Translations under genes and position numbers: made by a program
Part shown: in pieces, positions 1 to 5,040 of the stretch
Layout: each line of letters starts with the position of its first letter
How positions within the stretch are numbered: the stretch's first letter is position 1
Assembly: GCA_021789565.1 (NCBI GenBank)
Contig: JAJYJL010000559.1
Location: 1-6,106 of the forward strand
Reading direction: 5' to 3'
DNA length: 6,106 bases
From: Acidobacteriota bacterium
GTDB lineage: Bacteria; Acidobacteriota; Terriglobia; UBA7540
The notes under the pieces: generated by a model
The model's input: only the letters and a program-made list of their open reading frames with translations
The model's database searches: none
Told to the model about the DNA's origin: nothing

Positions 1-1
1 C

Positions 2-466
2 ACGCCCGAACGTGAACTGGCAGATTTGATTTTCAAGTTTGGAGAAGAGCGCCACTCGCGCCGTATAGCGCGAGCAATTGTGAAGGCCCGCCCGATTCGA
101 TCAACCACCGAACTGGCGCAGGTGGTAATGCGAGCTATCCCCTCCCGGGCGGGCCTCCACCACCTTCATCCTGCAACGCGCACCTTCATGGCGTTGCGTT
201 TGGTCGTAAACCGCGAGATGGAAAACCTGCAAGAGTTCCTTGCCGGGTTTCCGAGTGTTCTTGCCGCAGGGGGCAGATCGGTCGTGATCAGCTTCCATTC
301 GCTGGAAGACCGGCTGGTGAAACATGCATTCCTCGGGCTCCAGCGCGATGACCGGATGCGCGTGTTGACCAAGCACGTGGTGCGGCCAATCCCCGCAGAG
401 ATTCGTCAAAACCCGCGATCGCGAAGTGCAAAGTTGCGCGCGGCGGAGAAGCCGCAGAGCGCATAA
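2..466 (+). CDS. rsmH: 16S rRNA (cytosine-1402-N4)-methyltransferase RsmH, C-terminal half (5' end outside window)
   Basis: This is the last 154 codons of RsmH (formerly MraW), which uses S-adenosylmethionine to N4-methylate C1402 in the decoding site of 16S rRNA in the cytoplasm. The family is about 310 residues, so roughly half is present. The N-terminal SAM-binding glycine-rich motif lies off the left edge. Family blocks that can be read are EERHSRRIARAIV near nt 47-85, HPATRTFMALRLVVN near nt 167-211, VISFHSLEDRLVK near nt 284-322, and the C-terminal NPRSRSAKLRAAEK shortly before the TAA. The reading frame is open from base 2, so the TTG at 26 is internal and not a start. RsmH is normally found upstream of ftsL and ftsI in dcw clusters, as here. 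Nothing in the visible part looks broken. Identity is secure from motifs and synteny. Confidence 0.96.
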   Translation, partial: TPERELADLIFKFGEERHSRRIARAIVKARPIRSTTELAQVVMRAIPSRAGLHHLHPATRTFMALRLVVNREMENLQEFLAGFPSVLAAGGRSVVISFHSLEDRLVKHAFLGLQRDDRMRVLTKHVVRPIPAEIRQNPRSRSAKLRAAEKPQSA

Positions 467-487
467 CGTTTCACGCCTGCACGCCTT

Positions 488-511
488 CGGCCTTGGTGGC
501 GTCCAAGGCCG
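488..511 (+). promoter_or_regulatory. Hairpin-forming inverted repeat in the rsmH-ftsL gap
   Basis: CGGCCTTGG (488-496) and CCAAGGCCG (503-511) are perfect reverse complements around a 6-nt loop, giving a GC-rich 9-bp stem. A second, incompatible pairing is possible: ACGCC at 473-477 or at 481-485 with GGCGT at 498-502. No T-run follows the stem, so it is not an intrinsic terminator. It sits about 40 nt before the ftsL start and could be an mRNA structure affecting stability or read-through. It could also be chance in GC-rich DNA. The function is unknown. Confidence 0.35.
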
Positions 512-536
512 CGTCCGAGAGGGCACCGAGTTGTTT

Positions 537-546
537 GGGGGAGAGG
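537..546 (+). promoter_or_regulatory. Ribosome binding site of ftsL
   Basis: A purine-rich GGGGGAGAGG stretch lies just upstream of the ATG at 550. Its GGAG core (540-543) is 6 nt from that ATG. This decides the start: the in-frame TTG at 493 and GTG at 496 lie inside the inverted repeat, have no such site, and would add residues without family character. Confidence 0.7.
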
Positions 547-549
547 ATT

Positions 550-1041
550 ATGGCAACGGTTGCAGTAAATCTTCCCAATACGAAACGTCGTCCCCGGAAC
601 CAGCCTATCGTCGGCCGTGCTCCTTATCCAGAAATCTATTTCGTCAAGCATATCGACAATTCCCGCCTGCAACGTGAAGTTAATCATGAGAAGCGCCGGG
701 AGTGTTTCAGCCTGCTCGCAGTGGGAGCGCTGGCGTTCCTCTTCATCATGCTATTTGCCTGGCAGCATTTCGAGTGCGTACGTTACGGCTATCTGATCCA
801 GCAGCTCAAACAGGAGCAGGCAGAAAAAGTGGAGCAGAACCACGCCCTCAAAGTTCAGTTTGCCTCTTTGAGCGATCCTCAGAGGATTGATATCCTTGCC
901 CGATCTGAGTTGGGTCTTGCACCTCCACAGCCAAACCAGATCATTCAGATTGGAGACTCTGCGGGGTCTCGTCCCCGGACTTCGGCCACGGAATTTGCAG
1001 GGAACATCCAAACCCAGATTGGAATTCCCAATGGGAGGTAA
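550..1041 (+). CDS. ftsL: Cell division protein FtsL (septum formation initiator-like)
   Basis: This encodes a 163-residue bitopic membrane protein with FtsL architecture. A polar N-terminal segment (1-51, rich in Arg and Lys, containing YPEIYFVKHIDNSRL) is followed by one membrane span at about 52-74 (CFSLLAVGA to AWQHF). Next come a Gln/Glu/Lys-rich predicted coiled coil at about 78-107, the SDPQRIDILARSELGL block at 108-123 and a PPQPNQIIQI segment, which are typical of the FtsL/DivIC group. The last 30 residues are a low-complexity tail. In studied bacteria FtsL forms a complex with FtsB/DivIC and FtsQ/DivIB and activates FtsW-FtsI. The N-terminus should be cytoplasmic and the coiled coil periplasmic. 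FtsL sequences diverge strongly, so the call rests on architecture, the ARxxLGL-type block and its place between rsmH and ftsI. The cytoplasmic part, at about 50 residues, is longer than in E. coli FtsL. Confidence 0.86.
   Translation: MATVAVNLPNTKRRPRNQPIVGRAPYPEIYFVKHIDNSRLQREVNHEKRRECFSLLAVGALAFLFIMLFAWQHFECVRYGYLIQQLKQEQAEKVEQNHALKVQFASLSDPQRIDILARSELGLAPPQPNQIIQIGDSAGSRPRTSATEFAGNIQTQIGIPNGR
1033..1038 (+). promoter_or_regulatory. Ribosome binding site of ftsI, inside the end of ftsL
   Basis: GGGAGG lies in the last codons of ftsL, only 3 nt from the ATG at 1042. The ftsL stop TAA (1039-1041) abuts that ATG directly. The close spacing and shared bases suggest that ftsI translation is coupled to ftsL termination. 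Confidence 0.55.
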
Positions 1042-3153
1042 ATGGTACGGAGCGGGAAGCGGAAACTGTCCAAATCAGATGTGACACCGGTCGGGGCCAA
1101 ACGAGGGCTGCTTCTGGCCGGCCTGTTCATGGTATGGGTAGTTGCCATTATTCTCCGTTTGTACGACCTGCAAATCATCCAGTACGTTGAGCTGCTGGCG
1201 CGCGCGGACCACCAGCAGCAACGCACAGTAGAAATTGCTCCGAAACGGGGGGTTATTTATGACCGGAACATGCACCCTCTGGCCATGAGCTTGGCTGTGG
1301 ATTCAGTTTATGCGGTTCCGTCGGACATTCCTGACCCCTCGATGGAGGCCAAACTGCTCGCTCCGATTTTGAACCTCGACGAGAAGGACCTGGAGACCCG
1401 CTTCAGAGCCCGCAGCTCTTTTTGCTGGGTCAAGCGGAAGGTTACCGCCCAGGAGTCCGCCCGCATTCATGACCTTAACCTGCAGGGGATCTATTTCCAG
1501 AAAGAAATGAAGCGCTTCTACCCGGACAGCAGCCTTGCTGCCACTATCCTGGGGTATGTCGGGATGGACGACAACGGTCTGGGCGGCGTGGAATACCAAT
1601 ACAACAAAGAGATCAGGGGGCTTCCAGGCAAAGTCCTTCTGAGTACCGACGCCCGGCACCATTCATTTCGCTCAAGCGAGTGGCGTGGGGAACCGGGAAA
1701 AAATGTAGTCCTGACTATCGACGAAGATATCCAGTACATTGCCGAGAAAGTGCTGGCGCAAACCGTTCAAAAGTATCATGCCGCCGGCGGCACTGTCATC
1801 GTGCAGAGCCCGAACACGGGCGAGATATTGGCTCTGGCCAACCAGCCAACTTTCGATCCGAACAATTACCAAAAATACCCTCCCCAGGACCGGATCAACC
1901 GGGCCGTTGCATGGATCTATGAGCCGGGCTCGACCTTCAAATCGGTGACGATTTCATCGGCCATTGACGAAAAACTCGCCAAGCCGACCGATCTGATTGA
2001 TTGCCAAATGGGCGAGATCAGGCTGGGCGGGCGCATCATTCATGATGTTCGCGACATACTTCCGTATGAGCGCAAGGGCCCCCTGACTTTGGCCCAAGTT
2101 TTGATGTACTCAAGCGACGTAGGGGCGGTAAAGATGGCGCTGCGGTTGGGCGAGGACCGTTTTTACCATCGCATCCTGGACTACGGCTTTGACGCAAAGA
2201 CTGACGTAGGTTTGCCGGGTGAGGAAGACGGGTTGCTTGAGCCCCCTCAGCGCTGGTCGGGTGTTACCATCGGTCAACTTGCCATTGGGCAGGGAGTTGG
2301 TGTCACTCCCTTGCAAATGATCCGCGTCTATTCGGCCATTGCCAATGGGGGGGTGATGCTCCAGCCCAGAATTGTCCGTGGCGTCGGCCAGGGCTCTGGT
2401 GACGGCGTGCCGCCTCCCAGCATGGGTCGCCGTATTATGAGCCAGCGAACGGCGGACACCATGAAACAGATGCTTGCAGGTGTTGTCGAGCAGGGCTCCG
2501 GAGTGGCGGCGCAACTTTCCGCGTACACTGCGGCGGGGAAAACGGGCACAGCACAAAAAATTGATGCAACAGGCCATTACAACCACAAGGATTTCATAGC
2601 ATCTTTTATAGGTTTCGCTCCTGTAGATAAGCCGGCCGTAACCATTCTGGTGGTTATCGATACACCGGTTGGAGCAATCTACGGGGCAGAAGTGGCAGCT
2701 CCGGCGTGGAAGTCTATCGCAGAACAGACACTGCGTTACCTGAATGTTCCGCAAGACAACCCTTCCGACTCTATTCAGATTGCTTCCCGCCGCTCCGCTG
2801 GGTCTCCTTTCCAGAAAGGGAGAATCAAGACGGACAACCCTCCAATCATCTCTGAATCCGTCGGAGTTGCCACGCGCCCTGTGGAGTCAGTTTCATTTTC
2901 GCCATCAACGGAGTTCCCTTCGAAAGGGACCGAAATGCTGGATGAGCGCCCCTTGCTGGTGGTCCCAAATTTCATCGGCCTTTCGGCGCGCCGGGTCACC
3001 GAAGAGTGCCAGGCGCTGGGTCTCGTGATGCAAATGGCTGGTTCAGGGCTCGCCGTTCAACAGGACCCACCCGCGGGCACCAGCGTCCATGGCGGCAGCT
3101 CGGTGTGGATCCGGTTTGCCCAGCAGGTTTGTTGCAGCGTCTCGGGGAAGTAA
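1042..3153 (+). CDS. ftsI: Septal peptidoglycan transpeptidase FtsI/PBP (class B penicillin-binding protein) with one C-terminal PASTA domain
   Basis: This encodes 703 residues of a monofunctional DD-transpeptidase that cross-links septal peptidoglycan with FtsW in the periplasm. A short basic N-terminus precedes one membrane anchor (about 21-40). The class B N-terminal domain opens with APKRGVIYDRN (66-76) and contains GLGGVEYQYN (179-188). The transpeptidase domain (about 245-560) has the nucleophile motif S297-T-F-K300 in EPGSTFKSV and K500-T-G502 in AAGKTGTAQ. The second motif is S357-S358-D359, where most family members have SxN; the DNA reads GAC. A Ser/Pro-rich linker (about 571-635) leads to a PASTA domain (about 636-692, VPNFIGLSARRVTEECQALGL then DPPAGTSV). 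The tail holds two adjacent cysteines, C697 and C698. A PASTA domain also occurs in SpoVD and Firmicute PBP2x homologues, but the dcw position before murE supports a division role. ftsI starts immediately after the ftsL stop. Confidence 0.95.
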   Translation: MVRSGKRKLSKSDVTPVGAKRGLLLAGLFMVWVVAIILRLYDLQIIQYVELLARADHQQQRTVEIAPKRGVIYDRNMHPLAMSLAVDSVYAVPSDIPDPSMEAKLLAPILNLDEKDLETRFRARSSFCWVKRKVTAQESARIHDLNLQGIYFQKEMKRFYPDSSLAATILGYVGMDDNGLGGVEYQYNKEIRGLPGKVLLSTDARHHSFRSSEWRGEPGKNVVLTIDEDIQYIAEKVLAQTVQKYHAAGGTVIVQSPNTGEILALANQPTFDPNNYQKYPPQDRINRAVAWIYEPGSTFKSVTISSAIDEKLAKPTDLIDCQMGEIRLGGRIIHDVRDILPYERKGPLTLAQVLMYSSDVGAVKMALRLGEDRFYHRILDYGFDAKTDVGLPGEEDGLLEPPQRWSGVTIGQLAIGQGVGVTPLQMIRVYSAIANGGVMLQPRIVRGVGQGSGDGVPPPSMGRRIMSQRTADTMKQMLAGVVEQGSGVAAQLSAYTAAGKTGTAQKIDATGHYNHKDFIASFIGFAPVDKPAVTILVVIDTPVGAIYGAEVAAPAWKSIAEQTLRYLNVPQDNPSDSIQIASRRSAGSPFQKGRIKTDNPPIISESVGVATRPVESVSFSPSTEFPSKGTEMLDERPLLVVPNFIGLSARRVTEECQALGLVMQMAGSGLAVQQDPPAGTSVHGGSSVWIRFAQQVCCSVSGK

Positions 3154-3160
3154 CCGAAGT

Positions 3161-3167
3161 GAGGTGG
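3161..3167 (+). promoter_or_regulatory. Ribosome binding site of the 45-codon ORF
   Basis: GAGGTGG lies 7 nt before the ATG at 3175 and just after the ftsI stop. GAGGTG is a full six-base match to the anti-Shine-Dalgarno end of 16S rRNA. It is one of the better sites in the window, which supports translation of the small gene that follows. Confidence 0.65.
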
Positions 3168-3174
3168 TATAACA

Positions 3175-3312
3175 ATGCCGACGATTGACATCAGCACGAT
3201 AGGAAATGCTCTGCTCAGCGGGTTTGCGGTTATTCTCGCGGTGGTCTGGTTGGTCATTTACATGAGCGCCGTGCGAGAGCTTCACAACAGCTCGCCCAAG
3301 CGCTTCAACTGA
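3175..3312 (+). CDS. Small single-pass membrane protein of unknown function (45 aa)
   Basis: An ATG-to-TGA frame of 45 codons begins 21 nt after the ftsI stop, behind a strong Shine-Dalgarno. The product starts MPTIDISTIGNALL, has a hydrophobic stretch at about residues 11-30 (ALLSGF, AVILAVVWLVIYM), and ends in a short polar tail (SAVRELHNSSPKRFN). Acidic charge before the span and basic residues after it suggest N-out, C-in topology by the positive-inside rule. I do not recognise a family. Its size and single span resemble small accessory subunits of membrane complexes, but no defining motif is present. Its place between the septal transpeptidase and murE would suit a regulator or stabiliser of the division or cell-wall machinery; that is inference from context only. 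The same frame stays open after the TGA as far as the TAA at 3478-3480, so a longer ancestral gene interrupted by a stop is an alternative. Confidence 0.62.
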   Translation: MPTIDISTIGNALLSGFAVILAVVWLVIYMSAVRELHNSSPKRFN

Positions 3313-3360
3313 CCCGCGGAAATACGCGCTTGCAGATGCGGCTCCAGGGTTCAGGCCTTC

Positions 3361-3480
3361 GTGACGAGATTGACTCTTGAAAAGGTGGCGGAGTCTGCGC
3401 CTGCGCAAAAAGCCTCGATGTTTGGCGAGCTGCAAAAGTTTATTGACGAGGCCCGGCTCGCAAATGCGCCGGTGTTATAA
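3361..3480 (+). CDS. Doubtful 39-codon ORF before murE (or remnant of a gene)
   Basis: A GTG-to-TAA frame in the otherwise gene-free 180 bp between the microprotein and murE encodes VTRLTLEKVAES, then a soluble, charged, probably helical segment including MFGELQKFIDEARLANAPVL. The composition looks protein-like rather than like a random frame. Ribosome binding is weak: AGGG at 3346-3349 (11 nt away) or AGG at 3353-3355 (5 nt away). The frame is the same as that of the 45-codon gene upstream and is open from 3313, so it could be the 3' remnant of a once longer gene. An overlapping frame is open from upstream to a TGA at 3378-3380, so a frameshift history is also possible. I do not recognise a family. 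Part of the stop codon lies in the -10 element before murE. Confidence 0.25.
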   Translation: MTRLTLEKVAESAPAQKASMFGELQKFIDEARLANAPVL

Positions 3481-3481
3481 T
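3473..3481 (+). promoter_or_regulatory. Extended -10 promoter element upstream of murE
   Basis: TGTTATAAT matches the extended -10 consensus TGnTATAAT exactly. No good -35 lies at 16-18 bp spacing, which extended -10 promoters can tolerate. A TTGACG at 3443-3448 is 27 bp away, too far to pair with it. The expected transcription start (about 3487-3490) would fall only a few bases before the murE ATG at 3493, so a transcript from here would be nearly leaderless. This is a sequence match only, and chance cannot be excluded. Confidence 0.4.
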
Positions 3482-3492
3482 GCGAGAGAAGC

Positions 3493-5004
3493 ATGAAATT
3501 CGGCGAGCTCCTCGAAAGGGTCCAGCCTGTCAAAACGGGGGTGGATCGGAATACTGAAATCACCTCTCTTGCTTGCGATTCGCGTCGGGTGGACAAGGGA
3601 TGTGTTTTCTTTGCCATCGCGGGCGAGAAAACCGACGGTCATTTGTTCATCGAAGACGCAATCCGGCGAGGGGCGGTAGCAATTGTCAGTGAACGGGAAG
3701 CGCCGGCCGAGCTTGCCGCTCAGTGGATACAAGTCAGGAAGACTCGGCGGGCTTTATCAGAAGCTGCAAGAAGGTTTTACGACGATCCCGACCTCAAGCT
3801 CCAGTTGATAGGCATCACAGGAACGAACGGAAAGACCACCACCGCATATCTTCTCAACAGCATATTTGAAGCTGCAGGAACGCGGACGGGTTTATTCGGA
3901 ACCGTAGAGTACCGTTTGGGCGCGCGAGTCATTCCGGCTTCAAATACGACGCCTGAATCTCTGGACCTTGCAGCCTATTTTCAAGAACTGGCCTCCGGCG
4001 GAGCGGGGGCTGCAGTTTTGGAAGTGTCTTCGCACTCCTTGGCACAGGAGCGCGTCTGGGGATTCCATTTTTCAGTTGCGGTGTTCACGAACCTGACGCG
4101 TGACCATCTTGACTACCATCACGACTTTGAGCACTACTTCGCGGCCAAGCAAAAGCTCTTTGAAGGTCTAGGATTTCCGCCGCCCGAGCTGGCGGTAATC
4201 AATGTTGACGATGAGTGGGCCCGTCGCCTGCTTGCCATCCCCAATATGCGCCGGATCACATATGGGTTGGAAACAAAAGCAGACGTGGGCGTGAAAAAGT
4301 ATTCGCAAAATCTTTCAGGGTTGAAAGCAACGCTGACCACCCCGCAGGGCGAATTCGAAATCGAATCGTCTCTGTTGGGCCGGGCGAACCTGATGAACCT
4401 GCTGGCTGCAGCGGCAACAGCGGTCGGAGTGGGCATTCCAACTGAGGCTGTCCAATCGGGAATACACCGATTGACGGTGGTTCCAGGTCGGTTTGAAAAG
4501 ATCGACGAGGGACAGCCGTTTCTGGTGGTCGTTGATTACGCTCATACGGACGACGCGTTGCAGAATGTTCTTGAGGCGGCGCGCAAACTCACCAGGAACC
4601 GCCTGATTGTTGTGTTTGGCTGTGGCGGCGAACGAGATCGGACTAAACGCCCTGTCATGGGAGAAGTCGCTGGACGCTTGAGTGACCTGGCGGTCTTGAC
4701 GTCGGACAATCCTCGAAGCGAAGACCCCATTCTGATCATGAATGATGTCCTTGTCGGACTGCAAAGGACCGGGATGCGCTATGTCATAGAGGTTGACCGG
4801 GAAGCTGCCATCCGAAAAGCGCTGGCGGAAGCGCGAGAGGGCGATGTGGTGCTCGTTGCCGGCAAGGGACATGAAAGCTATCAGGTGTTAAAGGACAGGA
4901 CAGTTCCATTTGATGATCGCCAGGTGGCGCACCGGCTTCTGCGAGAGATGGGGTTCCGCATTGAAACGCCGAATTCAAACGATACCGGTTCCCACGCGGG
5001 ATAG
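3493..5004 (+). CDS. murE: UDP-N-acetylmuramoyl-L-alanyl-D-glutamate--2,6-diaminopimelate ligase MurE
   Basis: MurE is the cytoplasmic ATP-dependent ligase that adds the third residue of the peptidoglycan stem peptide to UDP-MurNAc-L-Ala-D-Glu. The 503-residue length is normal. The N-terminal UDP-sugar domain has CDSRRV (28-33). The central Mur ligase domain has the P-loop GTNGKTT (110-116), NTTPE (151-155), EVSSHSL (177-183), NLTRDHLDYH (200-209), and AAKQKLF, where K219 is the expected carbamylated lysine. The C-terminal domain has VVDYAHTDDAL (346-356), DNPR (405-408) and GKGHE (457-461). DNPR is the box associated with meso-diaminopimelate rather than lysine, so an mDAP-type wall is predicted. 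HTDDAL differs from the HTPDAL of many homologues. The ATG at 3493 gives the usual MKFGELL-type start; the site before it (GAGAGAAG, 3484-3491) is weak. The gene lies 12 nt after the doubtful small ORF and 36 nt before murF. Confidence 0.97.
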   Translation: MKFGELLERVQPVKTGVDRNTEITSLACDSRRVDKGCVFFAIAGEKTDGHLFIEDAIRRGAVAIVSEREAPAELAAQWIQVRKTRRALSEAARRFYDDPDLKLQLIGITGTNGKTTTAYLLNSIFEAAGTRTGLFGTVEYRLGARVIPASNTTPESLDLAAYFQELASGGAGAAVLEVSSHSLAQERVWGFHFSVAVFTNLTRDHLDYHHDFEHYFAAKQKLFEGLGFPPPELAVINVDDEWARRLLAIPNMRRITYGLETKADVGVKKYSQNLSGLKATLTTPQGEFEIESSLLGRANLMNLLAAAATAVGVGIPTEAVQSGIHRLTVVPGRFEKIDEGQPFLVVVDYAHTDDALQNVLEAARKLTRNRLIVVFGCGGERDRTKRPVMGEVAGRLSDLAVLTSDNPRSEDPILIMNDVLVGLQRTGMRYVIEVDREAAIRKALAEAREGDVVLVAGKGHESYQVLKDRTVPFDDRQVAHRLLREMGFRIETPNSNDTGSHAG

Positions 5005-5025
5005 GGCAGAAACAGAGTTTTTTCA

Positions 5026-5032
5026 TAAGGAA
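5026..5032 (+). promoter_or_regulatory. Ribosome binding site of murF
   Basis: TAAGGAA, with six bases matching the Shine-Dalgarno consensus, lies 8 nt before the ATG at 5041. The in-frame GTG at 5035 would leave only 2 nt of spacing, so the ATG is the better start. Confidence 0.7.
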
Positions 5033-5040
5033 TTGTGGCA

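Noticed and set aside
493..549. Upstream TTG start extending ftsL by 19 residues
   Set aside because: The TTG lies inside the inverted repeat, has no ribosome binding site, and the added residues lack family character; the ATG at 550 has a GGAG core at good spacing.
2110..2754. Long minus-strand ORF of 214 codons opposite ftsI
   Set aside because: It lies entirely antisense to the transpeptidase domain, whose motifs are clear on the plus strand. Its product is rich in Arg, His and Cys with no recognisable family, as expected of a shadow frame in GC-rich DNA.
2813..2933. Short inverted repeats in the ftsI linker, such as TCCCTT-CGA-AAGGGA
   Set aside because: The stems are only about 6 bp, lie inside a coding linker, and are best explained by chance and local codon use.
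3443..3481. TTGACG (3443-3448) and TATAAT (3476-3481) as a classic -35/-10 pair
   Set aside because: The spacer is 27 bp, far beyond the usual 16-18 bp, so only the extended -10 element is reported.
3480..3557. Alternative ATG at 3480 overlapping the small ORF stop
   Set aside because: It is in a different frame from murE and ends after 25 codons; the ATG at 3493 gives the expected MurE N-terminus.
4990..5023. T-run (5018-5023) after a small inverted repeat as a murE terminator
   Set aside because: The only stem is TCCC/GGGA, 4 bp, about 16 nt from the T-run, too weak and too distant. murF follows with its own ribosome binding site, so read-through is expected.
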